Assembly (NCBI GenBank): GCA_945861895.1
Contig: CAMAWF010000014.1
Span: 1-55,216, forward strand
Length of the DNA stretch: 55,216 nucleotides
Direction of reading: 5' to 3'
DNA from: Rhizobium sp. Q54
GTDB taxonomy: Bacteria; Pseudomonadota; Alphaproteobacteria; Rhizobiales; Xanthobacteraceae
In this document: positions 37,693 through 46,364 of the stretch, piece after piece
Layout: each line of letters begins with the position of its first letter
How positions within the stretch are numbered: the stretch's first letter is position 1
Program-made: the position numbers and the translations under genes
The notes under the pieces: generated by a model
What the model was told of the DNA's origin: nothing
The model's input: only the letters and a program-made list of their open reading frames with translations
Databases searched by the model: none

Positions 37693-38826
37693 TCAGTCGA
37701 TCACAAACAAGCGATCGACCGGGAATTTATCCGACAACAGTCGCGGCTTTCCTTGCTCGATCACGATCAGATCTTGAATGTGCCAATGCTGGCGCTGCGG
37801 CTCGACCGCAAGGATCATTCCGTCCTCCAGCACGACCTTGCTGCCATTGCGGAGAACCGGCTCCTGCTGGTGGAACCAGGGTCCCATGCCGTGTCCGACC
37901 AGCGACGCCGTGTACTCGATATCATGCTTGTTAAATTCATCGACCACGAAGGCATAGATTTCCCCGGCGGTGACGCCGGCGCGGCAGCGTTCGATCGTCT
38001 TTCGGTGCACGTCCAACGTGAGTTCATATCCGCGCTGCTGTTCGGCCGTGGGCGGCCCCAATATCGCGATGCGGGACTGATGCCCGGCATAGCCTTTCGA
38101 ATACGCGACATAATCGTTGCGTACGAAATCGCCCTTTTGGAATCGAAGATCGCTTTCGCCCCCATACATCACATGATTTGAACTTGAATTCAGAATTCCA
38201 TGCACCCAGCCAAATCCATGCCGCAGGCAACTCTCGGTGATGCGGGCGTGCACCTCGCGCTCGCTGTCGCCGGCTCGGATGGCCGGAAAGGTTTCGAGAT
38301 AGACGTCGTCCAGCAGATCGGCGAGAGTTTTTTGCAACTCGATCTCGCCCGGCGTCTTGATCCAGCGGACCTCGTCCATCATCCGCGAGCAATCGATCAT
38401 CTCCAGCCGCGGCAAGACCTGCTGAATCTCCTCCCAATGCTTTGCGCTCAACCCATCCTTCTCGAATCCAACGCGTGCGGTCGCCAATCCACAGTCTTGC
38501 AGTACATCTGCAACGCGCGTGTAAAGCGATTCGACATAGGCTTTGTAAACCACGAGCTTGCCGACCCAGGAGTCGCGCGCGACCACTTTCTCGGCGAAGG
38601 AATCGAGCACGATGACGGGCTCGCCCTTGCGCGGCCACAGCAGCATGAATCCGCGAATTGTATTGGCCAGGTCGAGATGGCGGGCGAGCGTCCCCGGCAG
38701 GGCGATGCCGGCGAGATAAGTGAAATTGACGCCCGAGCGGACGGCGACCGCGTCGAGGCCATTCGCCTCCATGTAGCGGTTAAGCCGCGCAACATTGGCG
38801 ATGATTTTACGATCCGGCCGCGTCAT
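37693..38826 (-). CDS. M24-family pita-bread protein, creatinase-like, with altered metal site
   Basis: A 377-residue protein with an N-terminal creatinase-type domain (residues 1-150) and a C-terminal pita-bread domain. Of the five M24 metal ligands, Asp238, His312 (VGHGMG) and Glu342 (AVEPQ) are kept. The second Asp is His249 (GYAGHQSR instead of GYxxDxTR), and the last Glu is Gln351. Creatinase, which hydrolyses creatine to sarcosine and urea, is a known member that works without metal, so this is more likely a C-N hydrolase than a peptidase. AGGA precedes the ATG. The neighbours are a cupin and a GntR regulator. Confidence 0.85.
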   Translation of the reverse strand: MTRPDRKIIANVARLNRYMEANGLDAVAVRSGVNFTYLAGIALPGTLARHLDLANTIRGFMLLWPRKGEPVIVLDSFAEKVVARDSWVGKLVVYKAYVESLYTRVADVLQDCGLATARVGFEKDGLSAKHWEEIQQVLPRLEMIDCSRMMDEVRWIKTPGEIELQKTLADLLDDVYLETFPAIRAGDSEREVHARITESCLRHGFGWVHGILNSSSNHVMYGGESDLRFQKGDFVRNDYVAYSKGYAGHQSRIAILGPPTAEQQRGYELTLDVHRKTIERCRAGVTAGEIYAFVVDEFNKHDIEYTASLVGHGMGPWFHQQEPVLRNGSKVVLEDGMILAVEPQRQHWHIQDLIVIEQGKPRLLSDKFPVDRLFVID

Positions 38827-38866
38827 GGACGAAGTTCCTGCTTCGGAAGCATCGGCGCGAACGCGA

Positions 38867-39199
38867 TCAGCGCATATACCGCACTTCGAGCGTCATGACG
38901 CCATCGTCGGTCCGGTACGGTCCATGCTTCATTCCGGGCGGGCGGCAGGCATACATTCCCTTTTTGAAAAACTGCTCGCCGTCCCACTGACTGCCTTCGA
39001 GAATATAAACCTCCTCCCAGAAGTCGTGCACGAACGTCTCGGTGCTGCGGCAGCCGGGGTCTACTTTGAGCATTCGCGTGACGAACATTTTGTCCGGATC
39101 CTCGGTCAGTATCTTCTGGTAGTGGCCCGGAGGGGCGCCGGCAACCGGGATCCACGGCAGTTTGTCTACCGGAAAAAATTCAAGCTCGGGTTTCGGCAT
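38867..39199 (-). CDS. Cupin-domain protein
   Basis: A 110-residue small cupin of the ChrR-like/anti-sigma-type layout (DKMFVTRMLKVDPGC, then VHDFWEEVYILEGSQW), with metal-binding His and Glu positions and a late PPGMKHGPY. It has the strongest ribosome binding site of the area, AGGAGG. It lies between the M24 gene and the GntR gene on the same strand. Function unknown; probably a metal-dependent helper enzyme in the same pathway. Confidence 0.75.
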   Translation of the reverse strand: MPKPELEFFPVDKLPWIPVAGAPPGHYQKILTEDPDKMFVTRMLKVDPGCRSTETFVHDFWEEVYILEGSQWDGEQFFKKGMYACRPPGMKHGPYRTDDGVMTLEVRYMR

Positions 39200-39271
39200 A
39201 GCGCCCTCCTGATTCCAAAATTTGTCGGCGGATATTTATGCTGGATCGCATTGGCAGCAAGACTCATAAAC

Positions 39272-39994
39272 TCACTTGCCACCTTTAAGAAGTTCGAGTC
39301 GCATCGATAGCGCGCGGCGTATATGCCGGCGCGCCACCAGTTCAGCGCGCTTGGGGTCGCCGTTCTGGATGGCAGTTATCAGCTTTAGATGGTCGCGCCG
39401 CGCAACGTCGATGCTGCCGGGAATAATGAAAGTCGAATGCCGCAGCAACCCCAATGCGTCAACGACCACGGTCAGCGATTGCAGCAGGAACTGATTGTGG
39501 GCTGCGCGATAAATCATCTGATGCAGCTTGGCGTTGATCACGACAAGCCTGTCGGGGTCGTCCTTTTCAGCCTCTTCGGTAGCCGCAATATTGAACAGCA
39601 GGCGGACTTCCGCCTCGGTTGCATTTCGCGCCGCCAGCGCCGCCGCGGCCCCCTCCAGCGTCTCACGCACGGCATAGAGGTCGATAAGCTGCTGCTGGCT
39701 GAATTCGGCCAACATGACACCATTCCAGGGTCCGTTGGTGAGCAGCCCGTCGGCCACGATGCGATGGAATGCCTCGCGCACCGGCGTCCGGCTGATTTTC
39801 AGCCACTGCGCGACATCCAATTCCCGGATATGCGCACCGGGATTAATTCTGCCCGCGCGTATCGCATCGCGAAGCGCCCGGTAGGCGAAGGCGCCCAACG
39901 ATTCTCCGGCCATTTGTTGCGGCGGCTGCGATCCGAAGATATCGATCCTCGGCCGGTCAACCTTCTTTTTTATGTCCTGCGTGGCTGCTGTCAT
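39272..39994 (-). CDS. GntR-family transcriptional regulator, FCD subfamily
   Basis: A 240-residue regulator with a winged helix (residues 30-95: GRINPGAHIRELDVAQWLKI, SRTPVREAFHRIVADG) and an FCD domain. FCD proteins bind sites of the TNGTNNNACNA kind. The motif TTGTATACTAAA, close to that pattern, is found upstream of the ABC genes at 41766-41777 and again at 48852-48863. It lies 6 bp from the permease gene and is cotranscribed with it. It is the natural candidate to control the module between 37.7 and 53.8 kb. Confidence 0.9.
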   Translation of the reverse strand: MTAATQDIKKKVDRPRIDIFGSQPPQQMAGESLGAFAYRALRDAIRAGRINPGAHIRELDVAQWLKISRTPVREAFHRIVADGLLTNGPWNGVMLAEFSQQQLIDLYAVRETLEGAAAALAARNATEAEVRLLFNIAATEEAEKDDPDRLVVINAKLHQMIYRAAHNQFLLQSLTVVVDALGLLRHSTFIIPGSIDVARRDHLKLITAIQNGDPKRAELVARRHIRRALSMRLELLKGGK

Positions 39995-40000
39995 CTGCGG

Positions 40001-40807
40001 TTAGTTTTTTGGGGCCCAGGGAACCAGGAGACGCTCAACAAACTCCACCGCATAATAGAGCACAATGCTCATGATCGTCAGCAACAACAGCGCACCAAAT
40101 GCCAGGGGCGTCCGCGACTGGGAAGTGGATATAAGAATCAAATAGCCCAGGCCCGCATCCGACCCGACAAACTCCCCGATCACCGCGCCGATCACGGCAA
40201 AGGTGATTGCGATCTTCAGCCCCACGAAGATGTGCGGCATCGCCGTCGGAAATCGTATTTTGACGAAGGTCTGAAGGGGAGTCGCCGAAAGCGACCGGAT
40301 CAGATCGATAAGCGAAGCCGGCACGGCAGTGAGGCCGGATGCCGTCGCCACGATGATGGGGAAAAAGCACACCAAAAATACTACTACTATTTTCGGCAAC
40401 GCTCCAAATCCAATCCACAGCACCAGCAGCGGCGCGATCGCGACCTTCGGCATCGATTGCAGGGCAAGAAGAATTGGATAAATCGTGTTCTGAAGAAATG
40501 GCGAATAAACCACAGCTACGGCCAGAGGAATGCTGACAACGATCGACAGCGCAAAACCGGCCAACACCTCGTAGAGCGTGATCAGAAAGTGCCAGCCCAA
40601 TTCATTGCGCCACTCCGCCATTGCTTCGCCGATTGCCGTCGGCGTTGGCAACAGCCAGCCTGGAATCCCCGACCAGCGCACAAGCACTTCCCAGAGAGCG
40701 ACCAGCCCGATCAGCGTGACGGCCGGCCCCAGATAGGTGAACAAGGTCGTCGAAGGTTCCAGGTCTTCGTCTTCCGTGCGGGCACTGGCGGGTAGCTCGG
40801 CCGTCAT
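40001..40807 (-). CDS. ABC transporter permease
   Basis: A 268-residue permease of the SsuC/TauC class with a short charged N-terminus and about six membrane segments. An EAA-like motif lies near ASLIDLIRSLSATPLQTFVK. It is encoded with the ATPase at 40804-41577, overlapping it by 4 bp (ATGA). No binding protein is adjacent; those at 48948 and 49973 are the likely partners. Confidence 0.93.
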   Translation of the reverse strand: MTAELPASARTEDEDLEPSTTLFTYLGPAVTLIGLVALWEVLVRWSGIPGWLLPTPTAIGEAMAEWRNELGWHFLITLYEVLAGFALSIVVSIPLAVAVVYSPFLQNTIYPILLALQSMPKVAIAPLLVLWIGFGALPKIVVVFLVCFFPIIVATASGLTAVPASLIDLIRSLSATPLQTFVKIRFPTAMPHIFVGLKIAITFAVIGAVIGEFVGSDAGLGYLILISTSQSRTPLAFGALLLLTIMSIVLYYAVEFVERLLVPWAPKN

Positions 40808-41577
40808 GGTCTCGCCGCTCCGCCGCCACTGTAAATGACCGCACGGATTTCGTCGAAGTAGGATTTGAACTCGCCGGTAAACTCCATGTCGAGCGTCCGC
40901 GGACGGGGAAGATCGATTTTGACGATCTTTGCGATGCGGCCCGGACGCGGCGACATCGCGACAACCCTGTCGGCAAGCAGGATTGCCTCGACGATATTAT
41001 GCGTCACGAAGATCACGGTTTTCTTGTGCGTGTCCCATATGCGCATGAGTTCGAAGCCGAGTTCTTCCCGGGTCATGGCGTCGAGCGCGGCGAAGGGTTC
41101 ATCCATCAGCAGAACCGAAGGATTGTGGATCAACGCCCGGCTGAGCGCCACGCGCTGCTGCATGCCGCCTGAGAGCTCTCGCGGATAGCTCGATTCGAAT
41201 CCTTCAAGCCCGACCAGTTTCAACAGTTCGAGCGCCCGGACCCGGCATTGCGCGAGATTCAATCCTAATATTTCCGCCGGCAGCAAAACATTGTCGATCG
41301 TCGCCCGCCACGGCAACAATACCGGCTCCTGAAATACGATCCCTACGTCCCGTGTCGGTTGCAGCAATGGCTCTCCGTCGTAAATCAGGCGTCCGCGGGA
41401 GGGCCGGATGAGGCCGCCGACAATCTTTAGCAGCGTAGACTTGCCGCAACCGGAGGGCCCGACAAGCGTCACGAATTCATTCTGCTCGATGGCCAGGCTG
41501 ACGTCTTCAAGCGCTGTCACTCGGCTGCGTTTCGAGCGATAGGTCTTGGACAGATTTTCGATGTGGATTTTCGACAT
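40804..41577 (-). CDS. ABC transporter ATP-binding protein
   Basis: A 257-residue ATPase counted from the ATG at 41577; a longer start at 41649 would add 24 atypical residues. Walker A GPSGCGKST, Q-loop GIVFQEPVLLPW, signature LSGGMQQR and Walker B VLLMDEPFAALD are all present. It is the first gene of the minus-strand set ATPase-permease-GntR. A promoter with -10 TATACT lies upstream at 41770-41775. Confidence 0.93.
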   Translation of the reverse strand: MSKIHIENLSKTYRSKRSRVTALEDVSLAIEQNEFVTLVGPSGCGKSTLLKIVGGLIRPSRGRLIYDGEPLLQPTRDVGIVFQEPVLLPWRATIDNVLLPAEILGLNLAQCRVRALELLKLVGLEGFESSYPRELSGGMQQRVALSRALIHNPSVLLMDEPFAALDAMTREELGFELMRIWDTHKKTVIFVTHNIVEAILLADRVVAMSPRPGRIAKIVKIDLPRPRTLDMEFTGEFKSYFDEIRAVIYSGGGAARP

Positions 41578-41927
41578 CACGCGCCGGAACATCCAAAATG
41601 ACGCCGAAGGCGCGCCCGATAAAACATTCGCCGCCGCGAAATGCGACATGCGAATACATTTCTACTCAAGCGCAATCTCATCCCCCTCTGTCGTCCCGGT
41701 CTTCGCTGCCGGCCGGGCACGGCATCGCGCTGTTGCGCCCAATTGAGGCGTTGAATTCCACTTTTTTTAGTATACAAATTATTGGCGAATTGAACAAGCA
41801 TGAGGCGTGCGCCGCATTGGCGCAGCCGCCGCATCACTGCAGCGAGGACCAAGACGAAAGTCTATCCAACCAAAAATAATACACTTGCCGGCGATCTAAT
41901 CGTAAAAGTTGCGTGGAGGACAGCACC
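41578..41927. other. Divergent control region between ABC and dehydrogenase units
   Basis: This 350-bp gap separates two divergent operons. It contains the operator-like motif at 41766-41777 and an AT-rich stretch to 41790. For the minus strand, the promoter TTGTTC-N17-TATACT can be read. The plus-strand promoter is unclear; TTGAAT at 41751-41756 is a possible -35. No open reading frame is credible here. Confidence 0.5.
41766..41777 (-). promoter_or_regulatory. Operator-like motif TTGTATACTAAA overlapping a -10 box
   Basis: Read on the minus strand the motif is TTGTATACTAAA. The TATACT inside it is a good -10 box, with TTGTTC 17 bp upstream. A repressor bound here would block the ABC ATPase promoter. 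The identical 12-mer occurs at 48852-48863. Confidence 0.6.
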
Positions 41928-42986
41928 TTGATTCCAGAAAAAATGAAGGCAGCCATCTTCGAAAAATATGGCGATCCGGACGTGCTTCGTTACACCGACA
42001 TATCCGTTCCAAAACCGCAACGCGGCGAAGCGCTGGTCAAAGTTCATGCCGTCGGGCTTAACGGTTACGACTTGATGGCCCGTGCAGGCCGCTACAAGCC
42101 GAACAAAGGCAAGTTTCCACATGTCCTCGGCGGCGATTTCGGCGGCGAGCTGGTTGCGCTAGGGCCAGAGACCGACTGCGATTTCCCGATCGGCACGCGG
42201 GTCACCAGCTGGTGGATTCTTCCCTGCCGCCGATGCGAGCAATGCATGGCCGGTCACCACAACCGCTGCGCCAGGGACTATCGCTATCTCGGCGCCCACG
42301 AGCACGGCGCCTATGCGCAATACGTCAAGCTGCCGGCCGATCATCTCATCCAACTGCCGAGCAATGTCAGCTATGAAACCGCCGCCGCCTTTCCAAACGC
42401 CTTCGGCACCGCCTGGCACATGCTGATCGATCGCGGCCGATTGCAGGCAGGCGAAACCGTATTGGTCAATTCGGCCAGCTCCGGCGTCAGCATGGCCGCC
42501 ATCCAAATCTGCAAACTCGCTGGGGCTTACGTCTACACTTCGTCGAGCGCCGACTGGAAACTGCAGAAGGCCAAGGAATTGGGTGCCGACGAGACCATCA
42601 ATTACAACGAGACGGATTTTGTCGACGAGATCATGAAGCGCACGAACAAGCGCGGCGTCGATGTCGTCGTCGAACATGTCGGCGGCGATTTCCTCGACAA
42701 ATCGATCCGTTGCCTGACGCGCGGCGGCCGCCTCATCACGGTCGGCGGAACCAAGTCGTATGACTGCAACATCGCGGTGAACTACATCTTCCATAAGGAA
42801 TTGCAGATCATCGGCTCCAACAGCGCGACCAAGCACGACCTCGAAGTCATGATGCCGCTGCTCGACAGCGGAAAATTGAAGACCGTGGTCGACCGCGTTT
42901 TTCCGCTACAGGAGGCGGCGGAAGCGCACCGCTATCTCGAATCGGCAAAGCAATTCGGCAAGGTCCTCTTGCGCGTTGACCACTGA
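41928..42986 (+). CDS. Zinc-type alcohol dehydrogenase/quinone reductase
   Basis: A 352-residue medium-chain dehydrogenase. An early Gly-His-type site is replaced by the VLGGDFGGE and CRRCEQCMAGHHNRC structural zinc loop. The NAD(P) fold shows VNSASSGVSMAAIQ in place of GxGxxG. A TTG start at 41928 is chosen because GGAGG lies 9 bases upstream; the ATG at 41943 has no such site. It is transcribed with the acyl-CoA synthetase pair. Oxidation of an alcohol or reduction of an enone is likely. Confidence 0.88.
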   Translation: MIPEKMKAAIFEKYGDPDVLRYTDISVPKPQRGEALVKVHAVGLNGYDLMARAGRYKPNKGKFPHVLGGDFGGELVALGPETDCDFPIGTRVTSWWILPCRRCEQCMAGHHNRCARDYRYLGAHEHGAYAQYVKLPADHLIQLPSNVSYETAAAFPNAFGTAWHMLIDRGRLQAGETVLVNSASSGVSMAAIQICKLAGAYVYTSSSADWKLQKAKELGADETINYNETDFVDEIMKRTNKRGVDVVVEHVGGDFLDKSIRCLTRGGRLITVGGTKSYDCNIAVNYIFHKELQIIGSNSATKHDLEVMMPLLDSGKLKTVVDRVFPLQEAAEAHRYLESAKQFGKVLLRVDH

Positions 42987-43007
42987 CCTTCGGTTTGGAA
43001 TCGGCGA

Positions 43008-43733
43008 ATGCTGACAAGCTCGCCAAGCGGCGACATTGCGGGCCTGATCGCGGCCGCCAAGGCGCGCGGCCAGGCGGCGCTATCCGAACCGGATTCGAAG
43101 GCCTTGCTGCGCACGCTTGGGATTCCTGTGCCGCCCGGGCGCGTCGTGCGAAGCGCAGCTGAGGCTGCGCTGGCGGTGAACGCAATCGGGCCGCCGGTCG
43201 TGGTGAAGGCGGTCTCACCGGCGCTTACGCACAAAACCGATAGCGGCGGGATCGTCTTTCCCATCGAAACTCCAGCCGCCGCGGCCGCCGCTTGCGACAC
43301 CATACAGGCCCGCGTGCGCAGCATCCGGCCCGACATCGTTCTTGACGGCTTTCTAATTGAGGCCTTCCGGCCCGCGCAATCGGAATGGATTTTGGGCTTG
43401 CGCATGGACCCGCAATTCGGCGCGGTCGTCATGTTCGGCCTCGGCGGCATCTACGTCGATCTGCTGCGCCAGGTGACGTTCCGGCTGGCCCCGCTGCGCG
43501 AACAGGACATCGAGGCCTTGCTGACTGAAAAACCCGCCATGCGCATCCTCGACGGCGCGCGCGGCGGCAAGCCGGTGGACCGCGACGCGCTCAAGGCAAC
43601 CATTCGCGCGCTTTCCGGCGTGGCCGAGCGCAGCGATATCGCCGCGGCGATTTCCGAAATCGAGATCAACCCATTGACCGTGACCGAGCACGGGGTTCTC
43701 GCGCTCGATGCCCTGGTCGTGCTTCGTTCCTAG
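43008..43733 (+). CDS. NDP-forming acyl-CoA synthetase, beta (ATP-grasp) subunit
   Basis: A 241-residue protein with the ATP-grasp pattern of the acetyl-CoA synthetase (ADP-forming) beta subunit: VVVKAVSPALTHKTDSGGI, a central LRMDPQFGAVVMFGLGGIYV, and ISEIEINPLTV near the end. With the alpha subunit it would convert an acid, CoA and nucleotide triphosphate to acyl-CoA, or run in reverse. The beta gene comes before the alpha gene with a gap of 10 bp. The substrate is unknown. Confidence 0.92.
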   Translation: MLTSSPSGDIAGLIAAAKARGQAALSEPDSKALLRTLGIPVPPGRVVRSAAEAALAVNAIGPPVVVKAVSPALTHKTDSGGIVFPIETPAAAAAACDTIQARVRSIRPDIVLDGFLIEAFRPAQSEWILGLRMDPQFGAVVMFGLGGIYVDLLRQVTFRLAPLREQDIEALLTEKPAMRILDGARGGKPVDRDALKATIRALSGVAERSDIAAAISEIEINPLTVTEHGVLALDALVVLRS

Positions 43734-43743
43734 GAGTTTGCCG

Positions 43744-45120
43744 ATGCGAGACATTACGCCGCTGATTTCGCCCCGCTCCATCGCGGTGATTGGAGCCTCC
43801 GCAAACTTGACCAAATCCGGCGGCGTGCTGTTCCATAATCTGCTCAACGGCGGCTTCAAGGGACCGCTCTATCCGATCAACCGCAGCGCCGGCGAGATCA
43901 TGGGCCAAAAGGCCTATCCGGCGCTGGCCGAGGTTCCCGGGCAGGTGGACCTCGTCTACATCGTGCTGCCGCAGGCGCATGTCGAAGAGGCGATCAAGCA
44001 ATGCGTCGCCGCCAAGGCGCGCGCGGCCTGCATCATCACGGCGGGTTTCTCGGAAGCAAGCGACAAGGGCCGCGCCGACGAAGGCCGGTTGCGCGAGATC
44101 GCCGCCCAGTCCGGCCTGCTGATGGCGGGGCCCAACACCATCGGCATGGTCAACGCCGATTGCGGCATGATGGGAAGCTTCGTGAATTTTCCGCGCTGGG
44201 AAAAGGGCGGCGTGTCGTTTTTCACCCAGACCGGCATATTCACCGGCGCCGTGATGCTCAACGTCATGAGCGCGGAGACCCAGCGGCTGCCGGTTTCCAA
44301 GAGCATCGACGTCGGCAATAAGATTGATGTTGATGAGGTGGATTTCCTCAACTTCGCCGCCACCGATCCCGAAACGAAAGTCATCGGCCTTTACATCGAG
44401 AGCATCGCGAACCCGCGCCTGTTTCTGGAAACGGCACGCAAGGTTCGGCAGAAGAAGCCGATTGTCCTGCTCAAGCCCGGCCGCACAAAAGAAGGCGCGC
44501 GCGCATCGGCGTCGCACACCGGCTCGCTCGCGACCGACAATGAAGTTCTCGATGGAGCGCTGCGCCAGTACGGTATCGTCCGCGCCGAAGACGAAGTCGA
44601 TTTCCTCAATGCGTTGCGCGCGCTGGCCATGCTGCCGAAGCCGGCCGGCAAACGCGTGGGCATCGCGACCACCAGCGGCGCGCTCGGCGTCATTTCGACC
44701 GACCTCGTCGTGCAGGATGGGCTTGAGCTTGCCAGGTTCGAGCCGAAGACGATCGCCGCCATGCGCACGATCCTCCCCGACTGGCTCGAGCCGGCAAATC
44801 CGTTCGACTTCTGGATTGGCATCGACGTGAAGGGACCGCGCGAGGCGCATGAAGTGGGCCTGGGCGCGATCTTCGCCGATCCGAATGTCGATCTGGTGTT
44901 GTGCACGCTGCTGGCGCCGGCGAATGCGGATTTTCCCGGGTTTGGCGAGCTGGTGCGAAAGCTTCGGCAAACGCACAACAAGCCGGTCGCGATGGTGATT
45001 TACGGCGGCAGCGCGCGCCAGCGCTGGATCGCGGAACTGGAAGGCGCCAACGTACCGGTGTTCAACACCACGCGCGAAGCCGCGCGCGCGCTTTCATTTC
45101 TGGTGCAGGCGACGCTCTAG
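43744..45120 (+). CDS. NDP-forming acyl-CoA synthetase, alpha (CoA-binding) subunit
   Basis: A 458-residue protein counted from the ATG at 43744, with AGGAG upstream. It has a CoA-binding Rossmann domain (SIAVIGASANLTKSGG), a succinyl-CoA-synthetase-like ligase domain, and the phosphohistidine motif SASHTGSLATDN. It pairs with the ATP-grasp protein before it. It probably activates the carboxylic acid made by the module, linking it to central metabolism. Confidence 0.93.
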   Translation: MRDITPLISPRSIAVIGASANLTKSGGVLFHNLLNGGFKGPLYPINRSAGEIMGQKAYPALAEVPGQVDLVYIVLPQAHVEEAIKQCVAAKARAACIITAGFSEASDKGRADEGRLREIAAQSGLLMAGPNTIGMVNADCGMMGSFVNFPRWEKGGVSFFTQTGIFTGAVMLNVMSAETQRLPVSKSIDVGNKIDVDEVDFLNFAATDPETKVIGLYIESIANPRLFLETARKVRQKKPIVLLKPGRTKEGARASASHTGSLATDNEVLDGALRQYGIVRAEDEVDFLNALRALAMLPKPAGKRVGIATTSGALGVISTDLVVQDGLELARFEPKTIAAMRTILPDWLEPANPFDFWIGIDVKGPREAHEVGLGAIFADPNVDLVLCTLLAPANADFPGFGELVRKLRQTHNKPVAMVIYGGSARQRWIAELEGANVPVFNTTREAARALSFLVQATL

Positions 45121-45137
45121 GGCGAGCCGCCCCGAAT

Positions 45138-46355
45138 TCACCGGCTCATCAGCGCCAGGGCCGTGCGGGCGTAGATTTTTGCGCAATCCACGACGTCCTG
45201 CGCGTTGGCATAGTCGTCGATGCCGGCCGACAGCGTGGGTTGCGGGCCGTAGCAGACCGCCGGCACGCCGAGATCGCGCCAGCGCCGCGCGTCGCTGCCC
45301 GGAAGGCGCACCACATAAGACGGCTTGCGGCCGCGGACAGCTTCTGCCGCACCGCCCAGCGCAATCACCAGAGGATTTTGCAGCCCGGCCCAGTTGGCAT
45401 CCCATACTTTGGTCACAGTGACGGTCGTGTCGGGATCGCCGGCACATTCGGCGCGGATGCGTTGCTCGATCTCTTTGGTGGTGATCCCCGGCGGCAGCCG
45501 GATATCGATCTCGGCGCGCGCCTTGGTGGCGATTTGACTGCGAACCGTGCCGGCCGCGATGTTTCCGGCATTGAGCGAAACGCGCAGTCCGACGTTGCCT
45601 TCCCCGCCGGTCACGCCCGCAAGCTCGGCCGGCGGCTTGGCGTAAAGCGAATTGATGGCATCGAGCCGTGCAAGCAAAGCCGCGAGCTTCATCACCGCGG
45701 TTTGCCCGGGCAGCGCGCGCGAGGAATGCCCCGCCGGTCCGCGCGCTTCGATGTCGATCCAAAGCAGGCCTTTTTCGGCGACGGCGAATTCCATGAAGCC
45801 CGGACCCTCACCGCTGATCATGAAGTCGCCGGCGAGATCGGGACGGGTCCGCAGCAGATACACCGCGCCACGATCTCCGAACATGACTTCGTCGGACACC
45901 GCCGTCATCGACAATTGACCGGACCAGAGTTCGCGGTGGCGCTGCATCATCGCGGTGGCCATGCACATCGCCGCCAGCGCGCCCTTCATGTTGCCCATGC
46001 CGAGGCCGTAGAGCCGCTCTTTGACCTGGCTCATTTTGAACACGGGAACCGTCCACGACGCCTCGTCACCCGCTTCCATCGTGTCCATGTGAGCGTTGAA
46101 GACGATATGGCGGCCGGCCGTTCGCCCGCTCACCTGGCCGACAACATTGGGAGCCTCATTGTCCGCCGCAACGGTGGCGGGCTTCACGCCGCGCTCCGCA
46201 AGGTAACGCGAGACGACCTCGGCTACGTCCACCGTCCGGCCGGGCGGGTTGACGCTCGGCGCGGCCACAAGCCGACTGCACAGATCGATGAGTTCGTCGC
46301 GCGCCGCGTCGATGTCCCGGCAGATCGTATCGGCAAGTTTGCGAGTGTCGCTCAT
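45138..46355 (-). CDS. M20-family metallopeptidase (ArgE/DapE/ACY1 group)
   Basis: A 405-residue zinc hydrolase. The metal and catalytic motifs are HIVFNAHMDTME, ISGEGPGFMEF and VAEKGLLWIDIEARGPAGHSS, with the dimerisation domain inserted. Members remove N-acyl, succinyl or carbamoyl groups from amino acids. It is the last gene of the minus-strand unit started at 48776 and ends 17 bp from the convergent synthetase gene. It likely hydrolyses an amide-linked amino acid derivative. Confidence 0.9.
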   Translation of the reverse strand: MSDTRKLADTICRDIDAARDELIDLCSRLVAAPSVNPPGRTVDVAEVVSRYLAERGVKPATVAADNEAPNVVGQVSGRTAGRHIVFNAHMDTMEAGDEASWTVPVFKMSQVKERLYGLGMGNMKGALAAMCMATAMMQRHRELWSGQLSMTAVSDEVMFGDRGAVYLLRTRPDLAGDFMISGEGPGFMEFAVAEKGLLWIDIEARGPAGHSSRALPGQTAVMKLAALLARLDAINSLYAKPPAELAGVTGGEGNVGLRVSLNAGNIAAGTVRSQIATKARAEIDIRLPPGITTKEIEQRIRAECAGDPDTTVTVTKVWDANWAGLQNPLVIALGGAAEAVRGRKPSYVVRLPGSDARRWRDLGVPAVCYGPQPTLSAGIDDYANAQDVVDCAKIYARTALALMSR

Positions 46356-46364
46356 CGAATTCGT